From Amycolatopsis saalfeldensis (lineage in GTDB: Bacteria; Actinomycetota; Actinomycetes; Mycobacteriales; Pseudonocardiaceae), in contig NZ_FOEF01000002.1 in the NCBI RefSeq assembly GCF_900110575.1, forward strand, positions 372,001 to 436,000: a stretch of 64,000 bases of DNA, in the 5' to 3' direction. This document shows positions 15,524-25,165 of this stretch, piece by piece. The position numbers were made by a program, and so were the translations under genes. The notes under the pieces are model-generated. The model ran no database searches, had not been told where the DNA came from, and saw only the letters and a list, made by a program, of their open reading frames with translations. The first letter of the stretch is position 1; every line of letters begins with the position of its first letter.

Positions 15524-17140
15524 GTGACGAACGACAGCACCACGCTCCTGCTCGGCGGCCGGATCTACACCCCCTCCTCGCCGGACGCGACCGCGATGGC
15601 GGTGTCCGGCGGCACGGTCGTCTGGGTCGGCCAGGACGCCCCCGCCCGCGCGCTGCACCCCGGCGCCCGGGTCGTCGACCTCGCCGGCGCGTTCGTCGCC
15701 CCCGCCTTCGTCGACGCGCACGTCCACGCGACCGCGACGGGCCTGCACCTGACTGGGCTCGACCTCACCGGCGTCCGCAGCGCCGCCGCCCTGCTCGCCG
15801 CGGTGCACGCGGCCGCCGTCCCCGGCCGTGTGCTGCTGGCGCACGGGTGGGACGAGTCGGGCTGGGCCGAGCCCCGCCTGCCCAGCCGCGCGGAGCTCGA
15901 CGAGGCGGCCGGCGCGGCGCCGGTGTACCTGAGCCGGGTCGACGTCCACTCCGCGCTGGTGTCGACCGCGCTCGTCGAGCTGGCGCCGGAGGCCCGCGCC
16001 GCCGCCGGCTGGTCCGCCGACGGCCCGCTCATCCGCGACGCCCACCACGCGGTCCGCGCGGCCGCCCGCGCGGCGATCACGCCGGAGCAGCGCACAGCCG
16101 CGCAACGAGCGTTCCTCGCGACCGCCGCCGCCCGCGGGATCGTCTCCGTGCACGAGTGCGGCGGCCCGGACATCGCCGGCCGCGACGACTTCACCGGCCT
16201 CCTCGCCCTCGCCGCCGAGCCCGGGTCCCCGGAGGTCGTCGGCTACTGGGGCGAACCCGGTCAGGCCGGCCTCGACGCCGCCCGCGCAATCGGCGCGCAC
16301 GGCGTGGGCGGCGACCTGTTCGTCGACGGCGCCCTCGGCTCCCGCACCGCCGCGCTCACCACGCCTTACGCCGACGAGCCCGGCACGTCCGGCTCGCTTT
16401 ACCTCGACGCCGCCGCCATCGCCGATCACCTCACCGCCTGCACCGAAGCCGGGCTGCAGGCCGGTTTCCACGTGATCGGCGACGCGGCGACGGCCGAGGT
16501 CGTGGAGGGGTTCCGGCTCGCCGAGAAGGAGGTCGGCCAGCGCGCGCTCGCCGCCCGCCACCACCGGCTCGAGCACCTGGAGATGGTCACCGCCGAACAG
16601 GCCCGCGCATTGGCCGGCTGGGGCGTCGTCGCGTCCGCGCAGCCGCTGTTCGACGCGGCCTGGGGCGGCGGCGCCGGGATGTACGCCGACCGCCTCGGCG
16701 CGGCCAGGGCCGCGGACCTCAACCCGTTCGCCACGCTCGCCGCGGAAGGCGTGGTGCTCGCGTTCGGCTCCGACTCACCGGTGACCGCGCTCGACCCGTG
16801 GGCCGCTGTGCGCGCCGCGGTGCACCACCACACCCAGGGCGCCCGGCTGTCCGCGCGGGCCGCGTTCACCGCGCACACCCGCGCAGGGCACCGTGCCGCC
16901 GGCGTCAACGACGGCGTGACCGGCAGCCTGGTCCCCGGCGCCCCGGCGCATTACGCGATCTGGGACGCGACCGAGCTGGTCGTCGCCACCGCCGACGCCC
17001 GGGTGCAGCGCTGGTCCACCGACCCGCGCTCCGGCGTGCCCCCGCTGCCGCGCCTGGACGGGGAAACGCCGCTGCCGCGCTGCCTGCGCACGGTCCGCGA
17101 CGGGGCGGTCATCCACGACGACTTCACCTCCGCCGCCTAG
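15524..17140 (+). CDS. Amidohydrolase family 3 (YtcJ-like) metal hydrolase
   Basis: 538 residues. Metal-binding HxH is in FVDAHVHATATG; further ligands lie in VSVHECGG, GFHVIGDAATAEVVEGF, HRLEHLEMV and the Asp in FGSDSPVTALDPW. The N- and C-terminal segments form the small beta-sandwich typical of the family. These proteins hydrolyse amides, formamides or cyclic imides, and the substrate cannot be named from sequence. GTG start. It ends 10 bp before lnt and could be co-transcribed with it. Confidence 0.85.
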   Translation: MTNDSTTLLLGGRIYTPSSPDATAMAVSGGTVVWVGQDAPARALHPGARVVDLAGAFVAPAFVDAHVHATATGLHLTGLDLTGVRSAAALLAAVHAAAVPGRVLLAHGWDESGWAEPRLPSRAELDEAAGAAPVYLSRVDVHSALVSTALVELAPEARAAAGWSADGPLIRDAHHAVRAAARAAITPEQRTAAQRAFLATAAARGIVSVHECGGPDIAGRDDFTGLLALAAEPGSPEVVGYWGEPGQAGLDAARAIGAHGVGGDLFVDGALGSRTAALTTPYADEPGTSGSLYLDAAAIADHLTACTEAGLQAGFHVIGDAATAEVVEGFRLAEKEVGQRALAARHHRLEHLEMVTAEQARALAGWGVVASAQPLFDAAWGGGAGMYADRLGAARAADLNPFATLAAEGVVLAFGSDSPVTALDPWAAVRAAVHHHTQGARLSARAAFTAHTRAGHRAAGVNDGVTGSLVPGAPAHYAIWDATELVVATADARVQRWSTDPRSGVPPLPRLDGETPLPRCLRTVRDGAVIHDDFTSAA

Positions 17141-17150
17141 AGTTCGCGGT

Positions 17151-18776
17151 GTGCCAGTGAAAGTGGCGGATCCCGAACCGGGCGCCCCGGACTCCGATCA
17201 GAACACTCCGAAAACCGCCGGAAAACGGCGATTCACCCGGGCCTGGCTGCTGCGGCTCGCCGCCGCGGCGGTGGCCGGCTACGGCTACCAGCTGAGCTTC
17301 GCGCCGCGCCCGCTGTGGTGGCTCGCGCCGATCGCGTTCGCCGTCCTCGCGTTGGTCCTGCGTGGACGGACGTTCCGCGGCGGCTTCGGCTACGGCTTCG
17401 TGTTCGGGGTCGTCTTCTTCCTCACCCAGCTCCTGTGGCTGCAGGACTTCCTCGGCCGCGACTTCGGCCCGTGGCCGTGGCTGGGCCTGTCGCTCGTGCT
17501 GGCGCTCTACTTCGGACTCGCGGGCTGGTTGATCACGGTCGTCTCCCGGCTGCCGCTGGCGCCGCTCTGGGGCGCGCTGGTGTTCGTCGGGCTGGAGACG
17601 CCGCGGGCGTGGTTCCCGCTCGGCGGCTTCCCGTGGGGCCGGGTCGCGTTCAGCCAGCCCGAGGGGGCGTTCCTGCCGCTCGCGTCGATCGGCGGCGCCC
17701 CGCTGGTCGGGCTGGCCGTGGTGCTGACCGGCTTCGGCCTCGCCGCGCTGGTCGCCCGGCTGTGGACCGAGCGGAAGGCGCGGCCGCTCGTCGCGCCCGC
17801 GGTGTTCACCGTGGTGCCCGTGGTCGCGGGGCTGGCGCTGTGGCCGACGATCGGCACCGCCGCGCAGGACGGCTCCCTGACCGTCGCCGCCGTGCAGGGC
17901 AACGCCCCCGACATCGGCATCGCGCTGGAGGGCCAGCGTTACGTGCTGCGCGACAACCACCTCGCCGAGAGCGCCAAGCTGCTCGGGCAGATCCAGTCCG
18001 GCCAGGTCCCCAAGCCCGACCTGCTGCTGTGGCCCGAGACCGCGACCTCCTACGAAGGCGACGACCCCGGCATCGACCAGATGGTGTCCGCCTACGGCGT
18101 GCCCGCGATCATCGGCGCGCTGGTGCGCCTGCCCGACGGCAGCGCGCAGAACTCCGCGGTCGTCTGGGACCCGCGCACCGGCCCCGGCCAGCGCTACGCC
18201 AAGCAGCAGCTCGTCCCGTTCGGCGAGTACGTGCCCGCCCGCTCCATCGCCCGGCTGGTCACCCCGTTCGTCGACGACACCCGGGACATGACCACCGGAG
18301 ACGGCAGCAACGCCGCGCTTTCGGTCGCGGGCACCAAGGTCGGCGTCTTCATCTGCTACGAGACGGCGTTCGACTACCCGGCCCGCGAGGCCACCGACGG
18401 CGGCGCCGAACTGCTCGTGGTGCCGACCAACAACGCCTGGTACGGGCGCAGTGAGATGAGCTACCAGCAGCTGGCGATGTCGCGGCTGCGCGCGGTCGAG
18501 CACGGCCGCGCCGTGGTGGTCACCGCCACCTCGGGGGTGAGCGCGATCGTGGCGCCGGATGGGACGATCACCAGCTCAACCGGCCTTTTCACGGCAGATG
18601 CCCTGGTCGGCCGCGTGCCGCTGCGGACGCAGACTACGCTGTCGGATCGACTCGGTGCGTGGACGGAGTACGGACTGCTGGCACTGGCGATCGCCGGTGT
18701 CGCCGGCGGGTTCGTACTCCGTTTTCGCACCCGGCGCGCGAGCGCCGGCAGGACAGCAGGGGAAGCGGCGGGTTGA
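17151..18776 (+). CDS. lnt: Apolipoprotein N-acyltransferase
   Basis: 541 residues. About six to eight membrane helices in the first 240 residues, then a nitrilase-like domain with the Glu-Lys-Cys triad: Glu in [10 protein letters not shown], Lys in [15 protein letters not shown], Cys in [11 protein letters not shown], and a final helix ([15 protein letters not shown]). It N-acylates the lipidated cysteine of lipoproteins at the membrane. In mycobacteria Lnt is coupled to, or fused with, polyprenol-phosphate-mannose synthase; here the synthase is the next gene, 25 bp downstream, so the pairing is kept without fusion. Confidence 0.93.
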   Translation: MPVKVADPEPGAPDSDQNTPKTAGKRRFTRAWLLRLAAAAVAGYGYQLSFAPRPLWWLAPIAFAVLALVLRGRTFRGGFGYGFVFGVVFFLTQLLWLQDFLGRDFGPWPWLGLSLVLALYFGLAGWLITVVSRLPLAPLWGALVFVGLETPRAWFPLGGFPWGRVAFSQPEGAFLPLASIGGAPLVGLAVVLTGFGLAALVARLWTERKARPLVAPAVFTVVPVVAGLALWPTIGTAAQDGSLTVAAVQGNAPDIGIALEGQRYVLRDNHLAESAKLLGQIQSGQVPKPDLLLWPETATSYEGDDPGIDQMVSAYGVPAIIGALVRLPDGSAQNSAVVWDPRTGPGQRYAKQQLVPFGEYVPARSIARLVTPFVDDTRDMTTGDGSNAALSVAGTKVGVFICYETAFDYPAREATDGGAELLVVPTNNAWYGRSEMSYQQLAMSRLRAVEHGRAVVVTATSGVSAIVAPDGTITSSTGLFTADALVGRVPLRTQTTLSDRLGAWTEYGLLALAIAGVAGGFVLRFRTRRASAGRTAGEAAG

Positions 18777-18801
18777 TCCCGCGGGATTCGGAGGAGAACG
18801 G

Positions 18802-19569
18802 ATGGCGCAGGCGCCGCGGGGGGCCGAAGGAATCGAGCCGGTGCTGGTGGTGATCCCGACCTACAACGAGCGGGAGAACCTCGGCCCGGTTCTGGACCGC
18901 CTGCACAAGGCACTCCCGGACGTTCACGTGCTCGTCGTCGACGACGGCAGCCCGGACGGCACCGGTGAGCTGGCCGACGAGCGCGCGGACGGCGACGACC
19001 GCGTCCACGTGCTGCACCGCACCGAGAAGGCCGGCCTCGGCAAGGCCTACATCGCCGGGTTCCGCTGGGGCCTGGCCAAGGGCTACGCGACGTTCGTGGA
19101 GATGGACGCGGACGGCTCGCACGCCCCGGAGGACCTCCCGCGGCTGCTGGACGCCGTCGGCGACGCCGACCTGTCCATCGGCTCGCGGTACGTCCCCGGC
19201 GGCAGCACGGTGAACTGGCCGATGAGCCGCAAGGTCCTTTCCCGCGGCGCCAACGTGTACTCGCGGATCGCGATGGGCCTGAAGGTGTCGGACATGACAG
19301 CGGGCTTCCGCGCGTACCGCCGCCCGGTGCTGGAGAAGCTGGAGCTCGACGAGATCGCCTCGCACGGCTACTGCTTCCAGATCGACCTGACCCGCCGCAC
19401 CGCCGACGCGGGCTTCGACATCGTCGAGGTCCCGATCACCTTCACCGACCGCGAGATCGGCGTGTCGAAGATGAGCGGCGACATCATGCGCGAGGCGTTC
19501 TTCCGCGTGGCGGCCTGGGGCGTGCAGCGCCGGGTGGGCCAGGTGAAGCGGCTGTTCGGGCGCGGCTGA
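18802..19569 (+). CDS. ppm1: Polyprenol monophosphomannose synthase (GT2)
   Basis: 255 residues from ATG with GGAGGAG upstream; the longer frame to 18559 overlaps lnt in another frame and is not used. GT2 motifs: [38 protein letters not shown] (metal-binding DxD), [14 protein letters not shown]. It transfers mannose from GDP-mannose to polyprenyl phosphate, supplying protein O-mannosylation and lipoglycans. It has no membrane domain of its own, so the neighbouring Lnt may anchor it, as in mycobacteria. Confidence 0.93.
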   Translation: MAQAPRGAEGIEPVLVVIPTYNERENLGPVLDRLHKALPDVHVLVVDDGSPDGTGELADERADGDDRVHVLHRTEKAGLGKAYIAGFRWGLAKGYATFVEMDADGSHAPEDLPRLLDAVGDADLSIGSRYVPGGSTVNWPMSRKVLSRGANVYSRIAMGLKVSDMTAGFRAYRRPVLEKLELDEIASHGYCFQIDLTRRTADAGFDIVEVPITFTDREIGVSKMSGDIMREAFFRVAAWGVQRRVGQVKRLFGRG

Positions 19570-19688
19570 GCGGCTCGCCCGGCAAACCGGACAGGGAACC
19601 AGAAGCGGAACTTCGACGTCCCAAAGCGGCACGGGTGTTACATTCCTGGTGAGGAGTGTCACTCGGGACTGCTGGGGGAGGAAGTTCT

Positions 19689-19997
19689 GTGGGCTTCGAG
19701 GTCAATGTCGCGAACATCGGCAAGGCGGCGGCACGGCTCGCCGCGGGCAAGCCGCCGGCGCTGTCCGCGGCCGGGGCGCCGAACGTCGGGAGCACAGGGC
19801 GGGCCGACGGGTACGCCGGTGACTACGACGTCTGGCTCCTGACCCGGCAGGAGGACCTGCAGGCCGCGCAGGAGCAGGTCGAGAGCCTGGTGGAGGGCAT
19901 CAGGAACGCCGCGAAGAGCTACGACCGCTCCGACGACAACGCGCGAGACGTCTTCCTGAAGGCCCTGGACGGCGACTTCGAGCGGATCGACCGATGA
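19689..19997 (+). CDS. EspC/WXG100-like type VII secretion protein
   Basis: 102 residues from GTG, chosen for GGGGGAGGAAG just upstream. The C-terminal half is helical (QEDLQAAQEQVESLVEGIRNAAKSYDRSDDNARDVF), like the ESX-secreted EspC family that precedes larger substrates. It overlaps the next gene by 4 bases (ATGA), which indicates coupled translation and probably a heterodimeric secretion complex. No ESX core genes are in the window, so export would use a machine encoded elsewhere. Confidence 0.65.
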   Translation: MGFEVNVANIGKAAARLAAGKPPALSAAGAPNVGSTGRADGYAGDYDVWLLTRQEDLQAAQEQVESLVEGIRNAAKSYDRSDDNARDVFLKALDGDFERIDR

Positions 19998-21307
19998 GCG
20001 CGGTGTTCGACAAGATCCACCAGCTCGCCGACCAGGTCCAGAAGGGCAATCCGGCCGACCTCGACGACCGGGCGCGAGCCTGCCGGACCGCCAAGGAAGC
20101 CGTCAACGACGCCAAGTCACTGGTGGAGAGCGTCCGGACCGAGCTGGCCGAAGGCTGGCACGGCGGGGCCGGCGAGGCGGCGCTTTCCTCGCTGGAGGAC
20201 TTCAAGAAGAACCGCGACGCACAGGCCGAGGACCTCGAAGACTCGGCGCGGTCGTTCGAGGTGGTCCGCGACGCGCTGGCGAAGGCCCAGCAGGAGGCCG
20301 GCAGCAAGCGCGCGGACGCCAAAACGTTGCAGGACAAGCTCGACGCCATGTGGAAGGACCACGCGCACGGCAAGGGCAACATCGTGCTCGCCTGGGCGAA
20401 GGACAAGATCGCCAAGGCCGAGGCGCTGGCCCTGCTGGCCGACCTGGAGCTGGTGGTCAAGACCTACGACGCGGTCCTGCTCGCCGAGGGCCTGAAGATC
20501 CGCGAGAAAACGGGTCAGGTGTGGGAGCTGGCGGGCTCCGAAAAACGGAACATCGCCGAAATCGGCGCGCTCATCCTCCGCGAAATCCCCGGTATCGCCG
20601 CGCTGGTCGCGAAGAACCCGAAACTCCGGCTCGCCCTGGCCACGGGCGATTGGGACAAGATCATGCAGGACCCCCGGGTCGCGCAGAAGATCTACGACTA
20701 TTTCGGCTTCAAGTACGTCAAGGGCGGCGATTTCTACACCACCGGCGAGCATTCGGTGCAGCGTTACCTCGGCTGGCACGACCTCTACGACAAGCTGGAG
20801 AAGGTGATCGGCGCGCATCTCGACCACACCAGCGCCGATGGCGACAACATGGAGTTCACCGACCCGAAAACCGGGAAGAAGTACCGGCTGGAACTGTGGA
20901 AGGGCAGTTACGGATTCGGCGGCGCGTTCGGCGGCGAGGTCGGTTTCTACACCAGCGACGGCAAGGGCAATTCCGGTTATTTCTCCGCGGCCCAGGGCGA
21001 CGACCAGATCAAGGTGACCCAGCAGATCTACGACAAGAAGAGCGGCCAGGTCTATTTCACCAACGACGGCCAGGGCGCCGACGGCACCGACAAACGGCAC
21101 TTCTGGAACCTGGCGATTCGCACCCAACCCGGCGTGCACCCCGAGGACCTGGGCCAGCGGGCGACGATCGAGGTGCGGGACCCGGGCATGCGTGACCGGA
21201 TGTACGACGAGATGACCCGCTACGCCACCGCGCACCCCGAGGAGCACCTCAAGATCACGAAGGGCTCCGATCACCCGCCGACGCTCAGCTACGACTGGCA
21301 GAAGTGA
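19994..21307 (+). CDS. WXG-like N-terminus fused to a DUF4474 domain, candidate type VII effector
   Basis: 437 residues. The first 110 form a helical hairpin with AEGWHGGAGEAA (WXG-like turn) followed by coiled coil. From about residue 234 (YFGFKYVKGGDFYTTGEHSVQRYLGWHDLYD), through KYRLELWKGSYGFGGAFGGEVGFYTSD, the sequence matches my recollection of DUF4474, a domain of unknown activity. Layout and coupling with the EspC-like gene fit a type VII-exported toxin or surface protein. No same-strand immunity gene follows; the next gene is convergent. Confidence 0.7.
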   Translation: MSAVFDKIHQLADQVQKGNPADLDDRARACRTAKEAVNDAKSLVESVRTELAEGWHGGAGEAALSSLEDFKKNRDAQAEDLEDSARSFEVVRDALAKAQQEAGSKRADAKTLQDKLDAMWKDHAHGKGNIVLAWAKDKIAKAEALALLADLELVVKTYDAVLLAEGLKIREKTGQVWELAGSEKRNIAEIGALILREIPGIAALVAKNPKLRLALATGDWDKIMQDPRVAQKIYDYFGFKYVKGGDFYTTGEHSVQRYLGWHDLYDKLEKVIGAHLDHTSADGDNMEFTDPKTGKKYRLELWKGSYGFGGAFGGEVGFYTSDGKGNSGYFSAAQGDDQIKVTQQIYDKKSGQVYFTNDGQGADGTDKRHFWNLAIRTQPGVHPEDLGQRATIEVRDPGMRDRMYDEMTRYATAHPEEHLKITKGSDHPPTLSYDWQK

Positions 21308-21314
21308 CCCCCGG

Positions 21315-21599
21315 TCACCGCGCGGAAAGCGATTTGAGCTCCCAAGGCCCGTCGTCGTCCTTGCTGTCCGCGCCCGTCCCGGCGGCGTGGTCGTCCAGCC
21401 CGGCGAACACCCCGGTGACGTCGACCAGCCCGGCCACCTCATCGGCGACGTGCTGACCGTACTGGCCCTCGATCTCTTCCAGCCCCTCGCGCAACGCCCC
21501 GACCGCGGCACTCCTGGCCTTGGCTTTCAACAGGCGGGCCAGCTCCTCCGGGCTCCGCTCGGGCCCGTTCCGGGAAGCGTCACGTCTGGGCTCACTCAT
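21315..21599 (-). CDS. Hypothetical protein, 94 residues, coupled to S9 peptidase
   Basis: A charged, mostly helical protein (SPEELARLLKAKARSAAVGALREGLEEIEGQYGQHVADEVAGLVDVTGVF) with an acidic tail. Its ATG overlaps the peptidase stop by 4 bases (ATGA), so it is the downstream gene of that operon. The stop codons of this gene and the convergent DUF4474 gene are only 7 bp apart and share a short GTGACC/GGTCAC dyad. An immunity role for the DUF4474 protein is conceivable but orientation and coupling argue for the peptidase operon. Function unknown. Confidence 0.6.
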   Translation of the reverse strand: MSEPRRDASRNGPERSPEELARLLKAKARSAAVGALREGLEEIEGQYGQHVADEVAGLVDVTGVFAGLDDHAAGTGADSKDDDGPWELKSLSAR

Positions 21600-23686
21600 G
21601 ACCACACAATATGCGGATTCGCCGCGAAGCGGTCGATATCCCCGAAACCCGCCACCGAGGCGCCCCCAGCGACCGGCGAGCCTCCCGGCGCCGGCCCGAT
21701 CAGATGACGCCGGAGAAACCCGAGCTGACGCTCCAACACCCCCACGGTGAACGGCGACCCCATCACCTGGTGGCCGGCGCCGGGCAGGAGCAGGACCTCG
21801 TGCGGGCGCCCGGCAGACAGCAGCGCGGCGGAGAGGCGGACCGTGTTCGCCGGGTGGACATTGTCGTCGGCGAGGCCGTGGATCAGCAGCAAGGGCCGGG
21901 TCAGCGACGGCGCGGTCCGCACCAGCGACAGCGCCTCGTACCGCTCGGGGAAGTCGGCGGGGTGGCCGAGGAAGCGTTCGCGCCAGCGGGCGTTGTACAG
22001 CAGCTGATCGGTGACGCCCGCGCCGGCGACCGCGGCGTGGAAGACGTCCGGCCGGCGCAGGACGGCGAACGTCGCGAGCGAGCCGCCGAAGGACCAGCCG
22101 CGGATGCCGACGCGATCCAGGTCGAGTTCGGGGAACCGGCGCGCGGCCTCGTGCAGTGCGGAGACCTGGTCCTCCAGCACCGGGCCGAGCAGATCGCCGT
22201 ACGCCTCGCGTTCCCAGGCGGGCCCGCGTCCGGGGGTCCCGGCGCCGTCGGCGACCAGGACGGCGAAACCCTGCTCCGCGAACCACTGCGCGGTCAGCGA
22301 CCGCCAGTCCAGCCCGGCCGTGACCCGCTGGCGCGCCGCACCGCCGTACGGGTCGACCAGCACGGGCAGGCGCTCGCCCGGACGGTGCCACGACGGCAGG
22401 TGTAGCGCCGCCCGCAGCGCGCGCGGCCCGAGGACCAGCTGCGTCGCGTGGACGTCCAGCACCGGCCGCGCCACCAGTGACCTGACCGGCACCGTCGGTT
22501 TCCCGTCGCGCACGACCGTCACCCGGCCGCCGGGGGAGTCCGGGCCCAGGGCGACCTGGACCAGTGTGCCGCCGCGCCGTACGCCGGAGTGGACGCCCGG
22601 CCCGGTGCTGATCCGCCGGAGGCCGTCCGCGGCTCGCCAGCGCCAGAGGTGGGTTTCGGTGGGCTCATCGGACGCGGTGAACAGCACGTCGCCGCCGTCG
22701 ACGTCCAGCACGGCCCGAAGCTGGAGGCCCGGCGGGGTGACGGCCACACCATCCACGGTGAGCCGCCGGGTGCCGGGGTCGTCGACGTGTGCCACGACGG
22801 CACCGCCGTCCGTCCGCGCGGGCAGTCCGGGCACGATCTGCACCCAGCCGGCGTCCCGTCGCTCGTGCAGGACGGTCGTCGCTCCGCCGGCCGGGTCGAT
22901 GCCGAGGAACCGGACGGTCTGCTGATCGCGTGACTGCACGAGGGCGGTCGGACCGTGAGCGGTCCAGGCGGCATCGACCAGGTACTCGAACGCGTCCCGG
23001 TCCCACCGGACCTCGATGCGCTCGCCCTCCAGCCCCGCGATCCACAACGCGACGTCGGCGTTGGCCTGGCCGACCGCGGCGTAACGGAACGCCCGCGCGG
23101 GCCGGTCCGGCCTGGTCGGGTCGGTGGTGTGCCATAACGCCACCGCCGCGGCGTCCACGCGGGCGACCAGCAGCCGTGACCCGTCCGGCGACCACCAATG
23201 GCCGTCGTCGGTGTGCTCGCCGACGCCGTATGAAACACCGGGGGAGCCGGGCACCAGGATCGCCCGGTCGCCGGTCCCGTCGGCCTCGACCACGCGTAGG
23301 ACCCCGTCACGGACATAGGCGACGCGCGTTCCGCCCGGGTCCGGCCGCGGGTGGGTGACCGGGCCTTCGACCGGCAGCCGCCGCGGGGACCCGCCGCCGA
23401 CGTCGACCGTCCACAAGCTCCCGCCATGGGCGAACGCCACCAGCGCGCCACCCGTCTCGTAAGCGCCGATGCCCGCCGACGTGGTTTCGGACAGCCGCGC
23501 GGGATCCGCCAGCAGGCGCTCGGTTCCCGAGTCGAGGTCCAGCGCCCACAGGCAGTCCAGCGGGTCCTCACCGCCACGGCTCCGCAGGAACAGCACGACC
23601 GACCCGCCCTGGACCGGACGGAACCGGTCCGGCGCCCCGAGGGTGAACCGCCGCGTGCGGGCCAGCTGTTCGGGCAGGGAGGTCAT
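21596..23686 (-). CDS. S9 prolyl-oligopeptidase-family peptidase (DPP-IV-like)
   Basis: 696 residues without signal peptide. The N-terminal 420 residues are a beta-propeller (repeated blades such as WWSPDGSRLLVARVD). The C-terminal alpha/beta hydrolase has YGGAARQRV, nucleophile elbow GWSFGG, acid in IHGLADDNVHP and base in GAGHQVMGS, the order Ser-Asp-His of family S9. It would cleave short peptides, typically after proline or alanine, in the cytosol. Coupled to the small downstream gene; upstream lies the rbpA terminator, so it should have its own promoter. Confidence 0.9.
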   Translation of the reverse strand: MTSLPEQLARTRRFTLGAPDRFRPVQGGSVVLFLRSRGGEDPLDCLWALDLDSGTERLLADPARLSETTSAGIGAYETGGALVAFAHGGSLWTVDVGGGSPRRLPVEGPVTHPRPDPGGTRVAYVRDGVLRVVEADGTGDRAILVPGSPGVSYGVGEHTDDGHWWSPDGSRLLVARVDAAAVALWHTTDPTRPDRPARAFRYAAVGQANADVALWIAGLEGERIEVRWDRDAFEYLVDAAWTAHGPTALVQSRDQQTVRFLGIDPAGGATTVLHERRDAGWVQIVPGLPARTDGGAVVAHVDDPGTRRLTVDGVAVTPPGLQLRAVLDVDGGDVLFTASDEPTETHLWRWRAADGLRRISTGPGVHSGVRRGGTLVQVALGPDSPGGRVTVVRDGKPTVPVRSLVARPVLDVHATQLVLGPRALRAALHLPSWHRPGERLPVLVDPYGGAARQRVTAGLDWRSLTAQWFAEQGFAVLVADGAGTPGRGPAWEREAYGDLLGPVLEDQVSALHEAARRFPELDLDRVGIRGWSFGGSLATFAVLRRPDVFHAAVAGAGVTDQLLYNARWRERFLGHPADFPERYEALSLVRTAPSLTRPLLLIHGLADDNVHPANTVRLSAALLSAGRPHEVLLLPGAGHQVMGSPFTVGVLERQLGFLRRHLIGPAPGGSPVAGGASVAGFGDIDRFAANPHIVWS

Positions 23687-23727
23687 CGCCCCAGCCTGCC
23701 ATCCCGGCGACCGGCCCAGGACGGCGA

Positions 23728-23760
23728 AAAGCCCCCGTGGGGGGAGGTCACGGGGGCTTT
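23728..23760. terminator. Intrinsic terminator downstream of rbpA
   Basis: Perfect 12-bp stem (AAAGCCCCCGTG / CACGGGGGCTTT) with a 9-nt loop; the AAA/TTT flanks give a short U tract on either strand. It lies 32 bp past the rbpA stop and separates it from the S9 peptidase gene. Confidence 0.85.
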
Positions 23761-23791
23761 CCTGTGGTGGGAGCCAGCTACTGGCCGAGGC

Positions 23792-24139
23792 TCACGCGGA
23801 CCGGCTGGTCCGGCGTCCCTTGAGCTCGGCGAGACGTTCGTTCAACAGATCCTCGAGCTCGGGAATGGAGCGGCGCTCCAGCAACATGTCCCAGTGCGTC
23901 CTGGGGGGCTTGGTCTTCTTCTGCTCGGGCTGCCCGCCATCGACGATCTCGGACTCGCTGCCGTGCAGCCGGCACTCCCACACCGTCGGGATCTCGGCGT
24001 CGTCGGAGAACGGCACCTCGAACTCGTGGTTCTTGGGGCAGGCGTAGCGCACGGTGCGACGCGGGGCGAGATCGTGGTTGCGGTCGGTCTCGTAGCTGAC
24101 CGCTCCCAGCCGGCTTCCACGGAGAACACGGTCGGCCAT
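23792..24139 (-). CDS. rbpA: RNA polymerase-binding protein RbpA
   Basis: 115 residues, the usual length. Recognisable through MADRVLRGSRLGAVSYETDRNHDLAPR, the core domain RYACPKNHEFEVPFSDDAEIPTVWECRLHG with its cysteines, and the sigma-interacting C-terminal helix THWDMLLERRSIPELEDLLNERL. RbpA binds the principal sigma factor and stabilises open complexes in actinobacteria. Upstream is a SigR-type promoter, matching the known SigR control of rbpA in Streptomyces. GAAAGGA precedes the ATG. Confidence 0.97.
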   Translation of the reverse strand: MADRVLRGSRLGAVSYETDRNHDLAPRRTVRYACPKNHEFEVPFSDDAEIPTVWECRLHGSESEIVDGGQPEQKKTKPPRTHWDMLLERRSIPELEDLLNERLAELKGRRTSRSA

Positions 24140-24194
24140 GATGGAGTCCTTTCAGTCAGCTCCGGGTGAAGCCAGGGTGGTGCTCACCCTATGC

Positions 24195-24221
24195 AACGAT
24201 CGCGGCGTCCGAGGGATTCCC
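24195..24221 (-). promoter_or_regulatory. SigR-type promoter of rbpA (GGGAAT-N18-GTT)
   Basis: On the minus strand GGGAAT (24221-24216) is followed after exactly 18 bases by GTT (24197-24195), the consensus of the thiol-oxidative-stress sigma factor SigR. It gives a leader of roughly 50 bases for rbpA. Confidence 0.75.
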
Positions 24222-24364
24222 GGGACATCATGTCGTTGCTCACGATGAGCTGTGTCACCCCTCGGCGTCAGCTTCCACTACTAGGAGACGTTTCGCGCTC
24301 TGGCATGACGCGGTCACCGCCTTCTTAGTGCGGATATCCCCCAGTTGGGCTACTGACCCTGTGT

Positions 24365-25144
24365 TCATGACAACCGTAACTGACCGTGGTGCTCGGTCGC
24401 GGGACCCAGGTCGCCCGAACGGAAGTGTCGGCGGCACAGTACCTGATAACGGACCGTAGCCATTTCGGCATCAGATCGTGCTGAAGCTGAAGTTTCAACT
24501 ATGACTCGCTCCGTATCAGCTACTACAACAGTGTCACCCTCGCGAAGTATTTTGTCATCCCTCACCCGCGCGTTGAACCGGCCCGGCAGTCCGCACCAGC
24601 ACAGCACCTCCACCTGCACGGGCTGCAGGTCGTCGGCCACTTCGAACAGCCGCGCCGCCCCCGGGAACAGCCGGCTCCGGAAGTCCGTCGCGATGCCGAA
24701 GCAGTACACGTCGACGCCCGCCTCGTCGGCCAGCTCCGCCAGCTGGTCCACCTGCGCGGGGGAGAGGAACTGCGCCTCGTCCACGATGATGTAGTCCACG
24801 TGCTGCCCCAGCGCCCACTGCGCGCGCACCAGCTCCCGCACATCGGTGACCGCGGCGACCTCCGTGGCCCGCCGCGTGATCCCGATCCGGCTGGTGATCT
24901 GCGGCACGCCCGACCGGTCGTGGCGCACCAGCACCAGCCCGCGACGGCCCTGCCGCGCGTGGTTGTGGTCGATCTGCAGCGCGAGCGTCGACTTCCCGCA
25001 GTCCATCGGGCCGTAACAGAACTTCAGCCGCCCACCGGGGACCGCGCTCCGCCGCGCGCCCGCCGGGGGAGCCGGGGACAGGGCGTCGGTGGGGTCTTCC
25101 ACGGGCGGCGGAGCATCGAGCCCGCTGTCGTTGAGCGCAGTCAC
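24365..25144 (-). CDS. tdk: Thymidine kinase
   Basis: 259 residues from GTG. Type II thymidine kinase motifs: P-loop FCYGPMDCGKSTLALQ, DEAQFLSP, FGIATDFRSRLFPGA, zinc cysteines in LCWCGLPGRFNARV and LCRRHF. It phosphorylates thymidine in nucleotide salvage. The first 37 residues (Pro/Ala-rich) form an extra N-terminal extension. It lies 21 bp downstream of the MFS gene, so the two may be one transcript. The 225-bp gap up to rbpA holds the SigR promoter and nothing else recognised. Confidence 0.95.
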   Translation of the reverse strand: MTALNDSGLDAPPPVEDPTDALSPAPPAGARRSAVPGGRLKFCYGPMDCGKSTLALQIDHNHARQGRRGLVLVRHDRSGVPQITSRIGITRRATEVAAVTDVRELVRAQWALGQHVDYIIVDEAQFLSPAQVDQLAELADEAGVDVYCFGIATDFRSRLFPGAARLFEVADDLQPVQVEVLCWCGLPGRFNARVRDDKILREGDTVVVADTERVIVETSASARSDAEMATVRYQVLCRRHFRSGDLGPATEHHGQLRLS

Positions 25145-25165
25145 GACGTTCGACCCTATCTGGGC

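Noticed and set aside
21315..21599. Immunity gene for the DUF4474 protein
   Set aside because: It is on the opposite strand and translationally coupled to the S9 peptidase, so adjacency alone is not enough.
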